A stretch of 64,000 nucleotides of DNA from Candidatus Zixiibacteriota bacterium. Its GTDB lineage: Bacteria > Zixibacteria > MSB-5A5 > SM23-73-2. The notes beneath the pieces were generated by a model. It was given only the letters and a program-made list of their open reading frames with translations, did not search any database and was not told the origin of the DNA. Position 1 is the stretch's first letter. Each line of letters begins with the position of its first letter. Positions 17,865 to 27,196 of the stretch are shown here, piece by piece. Both the position numbers and the translations under genes were made by a program. The stretch is taken from assembly GCA_030615745.1 (NCBI GenBank), contig JAUWYR010000003.1, positions 1-64,000 on the forward strand. Reading direction: 5' to 3'.

Positions 17865-19651
17865 TGACAGATAAACTTAAAAATGCCAGCTTTTTAGTTG
17901 AGCCTACTTTCTGTGATTGGGCAACTCTTCTACGAGACATTCCGGTTGGAATTTTTATCACTGACTGGGAAGGAGAGCTCTGTTACAATAATGACTTCCT
18001 GCATCAGGTATTAAAAGACAATTCCCTCAATGGATATCTCAGGACGAATATTTTTGATAATAAAATAATCAAATCTTTAGGTCTGGATTTTGAATTTAAA
18101 AAGATCCTTGAGACAAAAAAAAGGTTTTCAAAAGAAAAGATCTCATACAAAGCTCCAGATGGCTCATCTTTATATCTTTCACTAAAAGCAACTCCCCTGA
18201 AAGATGAGAAGGGAAAAATTGTCGGGATAATCTGTTTTGTCGAGGACCAGACAGAGAAAGTGAATTTGGACCTTCATTTAAAAAGGAAGATAAGCCAACT
18301 CTCAATTATAAATGAGGTGAGCAATGCTTTAGCCACCACTTTAAAAACAGAGAGGATTTTTAAGATAATTCTCACCGGTGTTACCGCAGGAGAAGGGTTG
18401 GGATTCAACAGAGCGTTTTTTTTGTTAAAAGATGAGAATAAAAATGAGCTTTATGGGAAAATGGCTGTTGGACCCTCAAATCCTGAGGAAGCTTCAGAGA
18501 TCTGGAAAAATCTTTCACAAAAAAAACAAAGCTTAAAAGAAATCCTTTCTCTTTACCCAGAAGTTGATGAGAAAAAGGATATAGAGGTCAACAGAGTTGT
18601 AAAAACTCTAAGAGTTCCGTTAAGTGAAAAGGATAATGTATTAGTTGAGGCGATAGATAAAAGAAAATCCTTTAATTTAAGTGAGGAGTCAGAAAAAAAG
18701 TTGAGCTCAAGTTTAGCTAATGCTTTGGGAACAAGAACTTTGGCTATTGTTCCTTTAGTGTGCGAAGACAAGGTTTTTGGAGTGATCTTAGCTGATAATT
18801 TTATCACAGAACAGAAGATAAAAGATGAAGATGTTAAATTTCTTCAAGTTTTGGCAAATCAAGCCTCGAGAGCAATTGAGAATTCAAGGCTTTATGAGAG
18901 AGTGGCTTTACAGGTGAAAAAATTGGAGGAGGCTAATAAAAATCTTGAGGAAAACACTAAAAAGATGCTCAAATTTGAGAAGTTTTCGATAATGGGGCAG
19001 ATAACCTCAAAAGTGGCTCACCAGATCAGAAATCCTCTGACCATAATTGGTGGATTTGCCAAGTCGATTTTAAAAAAAACAGATGAAAAAGACCCTAATT
19101 ACAAATACTTAAAAATCATAAGCGAGGAGACCCAGAGAGTAGAGAAGATGTTGGACCAGATCCTAAATTATTCCCCAAATTTGTTGATTAATCTAAGAAA
19201 ACAGAATTTAAATCGAGTTGTTGAGTCCTCTCTTAAAAAGATTAAAGATCAAATCGATTCCAATATGATAATAGTAGAAAAAGATTTCCAAAAGGATTTA
19301 CCGGAGTTGGAATTAGATTCCGAACAGTTTGAGCATGCGCTTTTAAATATTCTTAGGAATGCTCTTTCCGCCATGCCTGAGGGAGGAAGACTTTGGGTTC
19401 GAACTTTTTCGGAAGATGATTTAGTTAAAATTGAGATAGCGGACAACGGAGTTGGAATTCCTCCAGATGGACTGCCCAATATCTTCGATCCATTTTTTAC
19501 AACTAAGGCTAAAGCCAATGGGTTAGGATTAACAGTAGCTCAAGAGATCATCAAAAGACATAATGGAAGAATAATGGTGAAAAGCCAAAAAGAGAGAGGT
19601 TCAGTTTTTTCTATTCAACTTTCTTTGAGAAGGGAGAGAAAAGATGCCTAA
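17864..19651 (+). CDS. PAS-GAF sensor histidine kinase
   Basis: PAS, GAF, KVAHQIRNPLTIIGG H-box, NILRNALSA, DNGVGIP; ATG overlaps upstream stop. Confidence 0.9.
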   Translation: MTDKLKNASFLVEPTFCDWATLLRDIPVGIFITDWEGELCYNNDFLHQVLKDNSLNGYLRTNIFDNKIIKSLGLDFEFKKILETKKRFSKEKISYKAPDGSSLYLSLKATPLKDEKGKIVGIICFVEDQTEKVNLDLHLKRKISQLSIINEVSNALATTLKTERIFKIILTGVTAGEGLGFNRAFFLLKDENKNELYGKMAVGPSNPEEASEIWKNLSQKKQSLKEILSLYPEVDEKKDIEVNRVVKTLRVPLSEKDNVLVEAIDKRKSFNLSEESEKKLSSSLANALGTRTLAIVPLVCEDKVFGVILADNFITEQKIKDEDVKFLQVLANQASRAIENSRLYERVALQVKKLEEANKNLEENTKKMLKFEKFSIMGQITSKVAHQIRNPLTIIGGFAKSILKKTDEKDPNYKYLKIISEETQRVEKMLDQILNYSPNLLINLRKQNLNRVVESSLKKIKDQIDSNMIIVEKDFQKDLPELELDSEQFEHALLNILRNALSAMPEGGRLWVRTFSEDDLVKIEIADNGVGIPPDGLPNIFDPFFTTKAKANGLGLTVAQEIIKRHNGRIMVKSQKERGSVFSIQLSLRRERKDA

Positions 19652-20015
19652 AATTTTAATAGTTGACGATGAGCCAAATATCCTAAAGCTTTATTCAAAA
19701 GAGTTGGAAGAGGAGGGTTATGAGGTGGAGGCAGTTTCCTGTGCAGAGGAAGCTTTAAAGGTGGCTCAAAAAGAAGAGATTGACCTGGTGATCTTGGATA
19801 TTAAAATGGGTGAAGAAGATGGTCTTATGATTTTATCTGAGCTAAAGCGAATTAAAAAAGGGCTTCCTGTGATTTTAAACTCAGCATATTCTATCTACAA
19901 AAGCAACTTCCAGTCATGGCTGGCAGACTCGTATCTGATTAAATCTTCTAATTTATCTGAACTTAAAAACAAAATTGAGGATCTGATAAAAGTCCGAAGG
20001 ATAAATAGAATATGA
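19644..20015 (+). CDS. CheY-like response regulator
   Basis: ILIVDDEPNILKLY, VILDIKMG, YLIKSS. Confidence 0.88.
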   Translation: MPKILIVDDEPNILKLYSKELEEEGYEVEAVSCAEEALKVAQKEEIDLVILDIKMGEEDGLMILSELKRIKKGLPVILNSAYSIYKSNFQSWLADSYLIKSSNLSELKNKIEDLIKVRRINRI

Positions 20016-20395
20016 AAGATGACAAAAAAATTGAGGATGTAGACGAGCTTTTAAATTCCGTTGAAAACTTTTCTGAACGGGCAAAAAAAATCGCATTCAA
20101 TTTAGCCTCTGCCGCAAGCCGTGCCAGAGATTCACTCCCTTTAAGGATCTCAGATGATATTCTTGATCTTGCAACAGAGACAATTAAAGCTTCGGAGGAG
20201 ATTTCCAAGATGATAAGGATAGTGAGAATGGAGATCGGGGGTCTTTACACTTTTAGTCCATCGGGTGAAATAGAGTTTGAAAAAAATAAAATGATTCAAC
20301 AGAAAATAGAGAACTATTTGCAAAATATCCTTACGGATACCCATAGATTACTTATGATGATGAAGAAATTGAAATCGATTTCAGTAGATAAATGA
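20012..20395 (+). CDS. hypothetical helical protein in flagellar regulatory cluster
   Basis: 127-aa ORF, ATGA overlap with upstream gene. Confidence 0.55.
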   Translation: MKDDKKIEDVDELLNSVENFSERAKKIAFNLASAASRARDSLPLRISDDILDLATETIKASEEISKMIRIVRMEIGGLYTFSPSGEIEFEKNKMIQQKIENYLQNILTDTHRLLMMMKKLKSISVDK

Positions 20396-20416
20396 TGTGA
20401 TGAGTAAAGGAAAATC

Positions 20417-20890
20417 GTGATGATGCCGAAAGGAGTTAAAAAGAAAAGCTTTCTCAAAAAAGAAGCTTTGCTTCTCTTTTGTACAATTAAAAAAGAGATA
20501 AAAGCGTTGGAGAACTTTTTACTTTTTTTGGAGAAGGAAAAAGATATTTTGCTGAAGAAAGATTTTCCCTCTTTTCAAGAGATTGAGAAAGAAAGGTCAA
20601 AAAAGCTTCTTTTAGCAAAAAGATTAGAGAAAAAAAGAAAAAAATTAAGTGTCTCAATTTTACATAAGCTGAAAAATGTCTCAAATGAAAAGGATGAATC
20701 AGGTATCTTTTATCTCCTTTCACATTCGCATGAAATCAATTTATCACAGCTTCAATCTACCCTTTGGGAGCTTTACCAAAAGGTGGATTTACAAAGAAAA
20801 AAGAATAATAATTTGATTAAAAAGTCTTCAGGATATATCGATAATAATATGAAAGAAAAACGACAAACAAATTTGGTGGCTGAGCCTTAA
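20417..20890 (+). CDS. flgN: FlgN-like flagellar chaperone
   Basis: Length, helical pattern and position upstream of csrA/fliW; ALENFLLFLEKEKDILLKKDF. Confidence 0.6.
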   Translation: MMMPKGVKKKSFLKKEALLLFCTIKKEIKALENFLLFLEKEKDILLKKDFPSFQEIEKERSKKLLLAKRLEKKRKKLSVSILHKLKNVSNEKDESGIFYLLSHSHEINLSQLQSTLWELYQKVDLQRKKNNNLIKKSSGYIDNNMKEKRQTNLVAEP

Positions 20891-20945
20891 TAATGAAAAA
20901 ACAAGGTAGCTTTTTCAATTTAAAAAATCTTATCTTGGAGGAAAG

Positions 20946-21188
20946 ATGTTAATTCTTACAAGAAAATTAGGTGAAAGCATTACCATAGGTGATGACATTA
21001 AAATCACCGTTTTAGGGATTCATGGACGGCAGGTGCGGCTGGGAGTTATAGCTCCACCTAAGGTGGTTGTTCATCGGGAGGAGATCTTTAAGAAAATTCA
21101 AGAGGAAAATAAAAAAGCAGCTGAAGCTGAAAGAAAGGATGTAACCCAAATGGCTAAAGAGATTAGCAAAACGAAGAAAAAGAAATAA
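20946..21188 (+). CDS. csrA: carbon storage regulator CsrA
   Basis: [47 protein letters not shown]. Confidence 0.97.
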   Translation: MLILTRKLGESITIGDDIKITVLGIHGRQVRLGVIAPPKVVVHREEIFKKIQEENKKAAEAERKDVTQMAKEISKTKKKK

Positions 21189-21213
21189 TGGAAAACTTAA
21201 AAAGGGGAAATTT

Positions 21214-21411
21214 ATGCTTTTCAAATCAAAGAATAAAAAATCCTATCCTTTTGGTTTATTCACAACAAAAGGAGGTAGGTTAAGTTCAAAAAGAAAAAAA
21301 ATGTCCGAAGGATTTAAAGAATTTGTCTCGCCTGAGGCAGAGAGTAAATCTAAAAACCAGAGTTTGGAGAAGTTTTTAGACACAAGCTTCGTCTATCATG
21401 ACCAGGATTGA
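21214..21411 (+). CDS. small basic hypothetical protein between csrA and fliW
   Basis: 65-aa ORF preceded by AAAAGGGG; co-directional. Confidence 0.5.
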   Translation: MLFKSKNKKSYPFGLFTTKGGRLSSKRKKMSEGFKEFVSPEAESKSKNQSLEKFLDTSFVYHDQD

Positions 21412-21436
21412 AAAAGTAATAAGTAGGGGGGCTAAA

Positions 21437-21892
21437 ATGGAGATTTTTAAGACATCCCAATTCGGAGAAATAACCTACCAAGAAAAAGATATCATAAAAA
21501 CACCCAAAGGAATTTTTGGATTTGGTGAATACAAAAAATATGTTATTATAAAAAAAGAAGAAGACCTGCCTTTTTTGTGGTTTCAATCAATCGAAAATTC
21601 CAAATTGGCTTTTGTCATAACAGATCCCTTGATTTTTTTTCCTACTTACAAGATTATTCCCGACAAAAGCGACTTAGATGAACTAAAAGTTTCCGACCCA
21701 AAAGAGCTTAAAATCTACGTGATTGTAACTATTCCACCAAAAAGTCCTGATCTTAGCTCTGCAAATTTGATAGCACCACTTGTTATTAATCCAAGGATTA
21801 ATTTAGCTAAACAGTTAGTTTTACCAAGGTCACCTTATACTCTGAAACACTACATTCTGGAGACATTGAAGAAAAAGAAAACTAAGAAATAA
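21437..21892 (+). CDS. fliW: flagellar assembly factor FliW
   Basis: MEIFKTSQFGEITYQEKDIIKTPKGIFGFGEYKKYVII...LPFLWFQSIENSKLAFVITDP. Confidence 0.93.
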   Translation: MEIFKTSQFGEITYQEKDIIKTPKGIFGFGEYKKYVIIKKEEDLPFLWFQSIENSKLAFVITDPLIFFPTYKIIPDKSDLDELKVSDPKELKIYVIVTIPPKSPDLSSANLIAPLVINPRINLAKQLVLPRSPYTLKHYILETLKKKKTKK

Positions 21893-22178
21893 TTAGAAAA
21901 ATCATGGTAGTTAAAAAATATTTAGCAGGACAGAGCCTTTATATAATTTTCAAAAGCTCCTTTTAGATACCCAACCAACTGGCTAACCCTATCTGGAGTT
22001 GAGCTTTTGTCATTTTATATTGGCGGGAATTTATCCCACCAGAAATTTCGGGTTGGAATTTTTGCGAGAAAGTAAAAAAGAATAAGAAAACTTCTTGTAT
22101 TTACCCTGAAGTTAATCTATAAGGATTTTAAAGAATAAAAATCTTTCTACTGCTTATCCAACAAAATAAACTTAATGC

Positions 22179-22269
22179 GTAGGGGAGACCCTTGTGGTCT
22201 CCCACTGGTAGTTGGGAGGGGACCCCGACAAATCGGGATTTCGCCAGGCTCAACAAGCCCCTCCCCTAC
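22179..22269. repeat. nested palindromic repeat (gtagggga...tcccctac enclosing gggagacc/ggtctccc and cccga/tcggg hairpins)
   Basis: Direct reading. Confidence 0.85.
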
Positions 22270-22352
22270 AAAAAAATCCGAAGGATCTTGACGATTTGCA
22301 TTATTTAATTGGAATGGCACTACTACATTGTTTCTTGAATAATGTTACAATA

Positions 22353-22423
22353 TCTGTCATTGCGAGCGATAGCGAAGCAATCCCCATATAGATTGCTTCG
22401 GGGCTACGCCCCTCGCAATGACA
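22353..22423. repeat. nested palindromic repeat CTGTCATTGCGAG...CTCGCAATGACAG
   Basis: 13-bp perfect outer arms; inner gaagcaat/attgcttc stem. Confidence 0.92.
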
Positions 22424-22816
22424 GGCTGAAATATGCGGAAGCATCAAGAGACAATGTTATTTTAGAAACATTCACTATTTAAAAATCCAGAAAAGGTTCT
22501 GCCAGTATTTTAATTTAAGAATTATTTAATTGTTTTGCAAATCAAAGATATTTATTCTTTTCCAAACAATTATGCTTTTCCTACGATAAAAAGATAAATG
22601 TTTTAGCAACGATCTGTTTCTTGTTTAAATATATTAGAAACTGACGATAATAGAAAAAAGAGAAAAACTGGACACAAGTTATAGAGATACTGGAGTGTGC
22701 GAAGCTCGAAGAGTCTTGACGACATCTTGAGGATAAAACTTTAGCTTTACTTTTAAAGGATAAGATAAAACCCTTTTAGCGAGTCTAAAGTTGATACAAA
22801 AGTGAAAAATATTTTC

Positions 22817-22845
22817 TTGACAAAAAAGACAAGGGGGTATATATT
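22817..22845 (+). promoter_or_regulatory. sigma70-type promoter upstream of tRNA-Val
   Basis: TTGACA 22817-22822, N17, TATATT 22840-22845. Confidence 0.6.
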
Positions 22846-22884
22846 TTCAAAAGCCTGAAGATGTTAAAAAAAAATCTAAATTTT

Positions 22885-22958
22885 GGGCGATTAGCTCAGT
22901 TGGTTAGAGTGCTTGCTTGACATGCAAGAGGTCACTGGTTCGATCCCAGTATCGCCCA
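22885..22958 (+). tRNA. tRNA-Val (anticodon GAC)
   Basis: Acceptor GGGCGAT/ATCGCCC; anticodon arm CTTGC-TTGACAT-GCAAG; T-arm CTGGTTCGATCCCAG. Confidence 0.95.
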
Positions 22959-23064
22959 AATAAAAAGTAAGTTTAAGGTTTTTTATAAAATAAAGGATGT
23001 TTTTTTAAAGTGACCTATTTGCACCCCCTTTGGTGGTGTTATTTTTTATAGACTGAGGTGGAAA

Positions 23065-24975
23065 TTGGAAAAGATTAAGGTAAAAATTTTTGATGGCTCT
23101 GAAAAATGGTTTGAAAAAGGGATGGCTATTTTTAAAGTATTGGACAAAAGCTTTCCTGACCTTAAAAATAAAGCTATCGCAGCTAAGGTGAACGGTGAGG
23201 CGGTTAACTTAAATGAGAAACTTCTTAGTGATTGTCAATTGGAGATTTTGACTTTCGACTCACCCCAGGGAAAAAAAATCTTTTGGCACAGTACCTCTCA
23301 TATTATGGCTAGCGCAGTGAGAAAGCTTTTTCCAGGGGTCAAGTTAGGAATAGGTCCTTCTATTGATGAAGGCTTTTATTATGATTTTGATAAGGATACA
23401 CCTTTTACTTTGGAGGATCTGGAAAAAATTGAGAATAAAATGTCTGATATAATAAAAAAAGATTACCCCTTTGAGAAAAGAAAACTTTCTAAATCCGAGG
23501 CTTTAGATTTTTTCAAAAAGGAAAATGAGAGCTATAAAATCGAGCTGTTATCCGAACTCGACGAGGATACTATTACTCTTTATATGCATAATCGATTCTT
23601 AGATTTATGCAAAGGGCCTCATCTTCTCTCAACCGGGAAAGTGAAGTCATTTAAGCTTATTAAGGTAGCTGGAGCTTATTGGAGAGGGTCTGAGAAAAAT
23701 AGGATGCTTCAGAGGATTTATGGTATCTCTTTTCCAAACAAAGAGGAGTTAAGAAAGTATCTTGAAAAGATAGAGAAAGCGAAAGAAAGAGACCACCGGA
23801 AATTAGGCAAGGAATTAGACCTTTATTCAGTCTATGATGAGGCAGGAGCTGGTTTGGTTTTCTGGCATCCAAAAGGCGCTATAATCAGGAGGATAATCGA
23901 GGAGTTCTGGATAAAAGAGCACCAAAAAGCTGGATACGAGATAGTATATACTCCTCACATCGCAAAACTTGACCTGTGGAAAAGGTCAGGGCATACCGAT
24001 TTTTACACTGAGTATATGTATCCGAGTATGAAAGCAGAGGAGGAGGAATACCAGATAAGACCTATGAACTGTCCTTTTCATATGTTGATTTATCAATCGA
24101 AGATAAGAAGCTATAGGGAGCTTCCTTTTAAATTAGCTGAATTAGGCACAGTCTACCGATATGAACGCTCCGGAGTTTTGCATGGCCTTATGAGAGTGAG
24201 AGGTCTAACCCAGGATGATGCTCACATTTTTTGCAGATCAGATCAATTAAAAGAAGAGGTCATAAAGCTTTTAGATTTCACTCTGTATCTTTTGAAGTCC
24301 TTTGGATTTTCCGGGTATGAGATATTTTTAGCTACCAGACCAGAGAAATTTATCGGCCAGAAAAGGGATTGGGAGAAAGCCATCCAATCTTTAAAAAGTG
24401 CTTTAGAAAAGCACAAGCTTTCGTATCAAACCGATGAAGGAGGTGGAGCCTTTTACGGTCCTAAGATAGATTTATGGATAAAGGATTCTTTAGGGAGACC
24501 GTGGCAGTGTACTACTATTCAGTTCGACTTCAATCTGCCGGAGAGATTCGATTTGACCTTTGTTGGTGAAGATGGAAAAGCACACAGGCCGGTGATAATC
24601 CACCGTGCTTTATTAGGCTCTTTAGAGAGGTTTTTTGGGATTTTGATCGAACACTATGCTGGCGCTTTCCCTTTATGGCTTTCTCCTGTGCAGATCGTGG
24701 TTATGCCTGTTACTTCTGAGATAAGAGATTACGCTCAGGATGTGGTGAGACGACTTTTGGAAAAAGATTTCAGAGTAAAATTAGATGACCGGAATGAAAA
24801 GATCAACTATAAGATAAGGGAAGCTGAAACCCAGAAAATCCCTTATATGTTTATAGTAGGGAAAAAAGAAAAAAAGGATAACAAGATCTCGGTTAGAAGA
24901 CACAAGAAAGGAGATATGGGAATTTTTGATTTAGATGATATTATATCCCAAATAGAGGAAGAAATTAAAAAATAG
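23065..24975 (+). CDS. thrS: threonine--tRNA ligase
   Basis: TGS domain, HSTSHIMASAVRKLFP, MNCPFHMLIYQ, anticodon-binding domain; TTG start. Confidence 0.97.
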   Translation: MEKIKVKIFDGSEKWFEKGMAIFKVLDKSFPDLKNKAIAAKVNGEAVNLNEKLLSDCQLEILTFDSPQGKKIFWHSTSHIMASAVRKLFPGVKLGIGPSIDEGFYYDFDKDTPFTLEDLEKIENKMSDIIKKDYPFEKRKLSKSEALDFFKKENESYKIELLSELDEDTITLYMHNRFLDLCKGPHLLSTGKVKSFKLIKVAGAYWRGSEKNRMLQRIYGISFPNKEELRKYLEKIEKAKERDHRKLGKELDLYSVYDEAGAGLVFWHPKGAIIRRIIEEFWIKEHQKAGYEIVYTPHIAKLDLWKRSGHTDFYTEYMYPSMKAEEEEYQIRPMNCPFHMLIYQSKIRSYRELPFKLAELGTVYRYERSGVLHGLMRVRGLTQDDAHIFCRSDQLKEEVIKLLDFTLYLLKSFGFSGYEIFLATRPEKFIGQKRDWEKAIQSLKSALEKHKLSYQTDEGGGAFYGPKIDLWIKDSLGRPWQCTTIQFDFNLPERFDLTFVGEDGKAHRPVIIHRALLGSLERFFGILIEHYAGAFPLWLSPVQIVVMPVTSEIRDYAQDVVRRLLEKDFRVKLDDRNEKINYKIREAETQKIPYMFIVGKKEKKDNKISVRRHKKGDMGIFDLDDIISQIEEEIKK

Positions 24976-25073
24976 ATTAACCGGTTTTTATTGAATAGTT
25001 TCTGAGGTGTGGAGTGGTGACACTATTTACTATAAACTAAAAACTTCAAACTTTATTCGGAGGTGAGAGGAAG

Positions 25074-25610
25074 ATAAAGAGAAAAAAAGAGCCAAGGGCA
25101 AACAACAGAATCCGGGTGCCACAGGTAAGAGTGATAGATTTTGATGGTGGTCAGATCGGGATATTGCCAACCAGAGAGGCTTTAAGATTGGCAAAGGAGA
25201 GGGGATATGATTTAGTGGAGGTTTCACCTAATGCTAGACCTCCTGTGTGCAAAATAATGGATTATGGCAAATACAAATACCAGCTGAGTAAAAAGGAGAG
25301 GGTTTCAAGAAAAAAACAACATACCATCCAACTGAAGGAGATGAGACTTAGACCTAAAATCGAGGAACACGACTATCAGTTCAAAGCAAAACATATCCGC
25401 GAATTTTTAAAAGAGGGTAATAGGGTGAAAATCTTTGTTGTTTTTCGAGGACGTGAGATGGCTCATCGTGAATTTGGTTCAAAGATTTTGGAAAGACTTC
25501 AAAATGATCTTTCAGATGTCGGAGCGGTGCAGCAACCTCCAAAATTGGAGGGTCGCAACCTGACAATGATTTTAATTCCCAATCTCAATAAAGGAGCAAA
25601 AGATGCCTAA
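25074..25610 (+). CDS. infC: translation initiation factor IF-3, proposed AUA start
   Basis: Frame open upstream of GTG 25116: [29 protein letters not shown] at 25059-25066, 7 nt before ATA 25074. Confidence 0.9.
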   Translation: MKRKKEPRANNRIRVPQVRVIDFDGGQIGILPTREALRLAKERGYDLVEVSPNARPPVCKIMDYGKYKYQLSKKERVSRKKQHTIQLKEMRLRPKIEEHDYQFKAKHIREFLKEGNRVKIFVVFRGREMAHREFGSKILERLQNDLSDVGAVQQPPKLEGRNLTMILIPNLNKGAKDA

Positions 25611-25797
25611 ACACAAAAGCTCCAGATCCGCAGCTAAAAGGTTTAAAAAGACAAAATCGGGCAAGATAAAAAGACGGATGGCGTTCAAAAGCCACCTTTT
25701 GAGCAAAAAGAGCACTAAAAGAAAAAGAAGATTAAGGAAATGCACATTAGTTGAAAAAGCTGATCAGAAGAAAATAAAAAGGCTACTTTCAAAATAA
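25603..25797 (+). CDS. rpmI: 50S ribosomal protein L35
   Basis: [25 protein letters not shown]. Confidence 0.96.
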   Translation: MPKHKSSRSAAKRFKKTKSGKIKRRMAFKSHLLSKKSTKRKRRLRKCTLVEKADQKKIKRLLSK

Positions 25798-25814
25798 CTA
25801 AAGGAGGTTAAAAA

Positions 25815-26180
25815 TTGCCCCGCGTAAAGAACAAAGTCGCATCGAGAAAAAGAAGAAAAAAGATTTTAAAGAGCGCAAAAGGATATTATGGAGCAAGGAG
25901 CAGATTATATCGAACTGCGAAGGAGGCGATCAATCGGGGGTTAGCATATGCCTACAGGGATAGAAGGCAGAGAAAAAGGAATTTCAGAAGGCTCTGGATC
26001 GCAAGAATAGGAGCTTGCGCAAGGCTTTTCGGTCTTTCATATAACGTGTTTATCAATGGTTTGAAAAAAAGTGGGATTTCACTTGATCGAAAATCCTTAG
26101 CCCAAATAGCAGTAAAAGATCGAAAGACATTTGCAAGACTGGTTGAAATGGCTAAAGAAGGAAAAGCGAATAATGGATGA
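25815..26180 (+). CDS. rplT: 50S ribosomal protein L20
   Basis: [35 protein letters not shown]. Confidence 0.97.
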   Translation: MPRVKNKVASRKRRKKILKSAKGYYGARSRLYRTAKEAINRGLAYAYRDRRQRKRNFRRLWIARIGACARLFGLSYNVFINGLKKSGISLDRKSLAQIAVKDRKTFARLVEMAKEGKANNG

Positions 26181-27195
26181 TTTCCTGAAAGATTTAAAAA
26201 ATTTAAGAAAAAAAGCAGAAGATGAGATAAGTAGAGCTACCACTTTTTCTGAATTGGAAAGGATAAAAACAGCTTATCTCGGAAGAAAAGGAATTTTGAC
26301 CTCTAAGTTTAAGGATTTGGTGAGTCTTCCTGAAAATAAAAGACCGGAAGCTGGAGAAATAGCTAATGAGATTAAGTTAGAACTCCAGAAAATCGTAAGC
26401 CAAAAAATAGAAAAGTTAAAAATTAAGGGTAAAAAAGAGAAAGAGGAAACTTTCGATTACACTTTACCAGGCATAAAAATCGCGACTGGAAAACTTCATC
26501 CTTTGACCCAAATATCTTCTCAGATAGTGGAGATATTTTATGGAATGGGATTTGAGGTGGTCTATGGTCCTTTTGTTGAGACCAACTATTATAATTTCGA
26601 TGCTTTGAATTTTCCTTTGGATCATCCTGCTCGCGATATGATGGATACTTTCTATATTGATGAGAAAAGATTGTTAAGAACTCACACCTCTCCAGTTCAA
26701 ATACGAGTATTTGAGAGAAGGAAGCCTCCTGTTCGAATTTTAGCTCCAGGAAGGGTATACAGGAATGAAGCGATAAATGCTCGTTCATATTGTGTATTCT
26801 ATCAGGTAGAGGGTTTTTATGTTGATTACAATGTCACTATGGCTGATCTAAAAGGGGTGCTTTTAGCCTTTGTTCAGGAGCTTTTCGGAAAAGATGTGAG
26901 CTTGAGATTCAGAGCGAGTTTTTTCCCCTTTACCGAGCCTTCAGCTGAAGTTGACATCTCCTGTGTTATATGTGGTGGAAAAGGCTGTAGCGTTTGTAAA
27001 CATAGAGGATGGCTCGAGATTGGCGGAGCTGGAATGATCGATCCCGAGGTTTTCAAAGCGGTTGGGTACGATCCCGAGACCTACTCTGGTTATGCTTTTG
27101 GAATGGGAATAGACCGGATGGCAATGCTCAAATACAGAATCGATGATATAAGGCTTTTCTATGAGAACGATTTAAGATTCTTACGTCAGTTCTAA
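26173..27195 (+). CDS. pheS: phenylalanine--tRNA ligase alpha subunit
   Basis: [29 protein letters not shown]-like end; ATG overlaps rplT end. Confidence 0.97.
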   Translation: MDDFLKDLKNLRKKAEDEISRATTFSELERIKTAYLGRKGILTSKFKDLVSLPENKRPEAGEIANEIKLELQKIVSQKIEKLKIKGKKEKEETFDYTLPGIKIATGKLHPLTQISSQIVEIFYGMGFEVVYGPFVETNYYNFDALNFPLDHPARDMMDTFYIDEKRLLRTHTSPVQIRVFERRKPPVRILAPGRVYRNEAINARSYCVFYQVEGFYVDYNVTMADLKGVLLAFVQELFGKDVSLRFRASFFPFTEPSAEVDISCVICGGKGCSVCKHRGWLEIGGAGMIDPEVFKAVGYDPETYSGYAFGMGIDRMAMLKYRIDDIRLFYENDLRFLRQF

Positions 27196-27196
27196 A

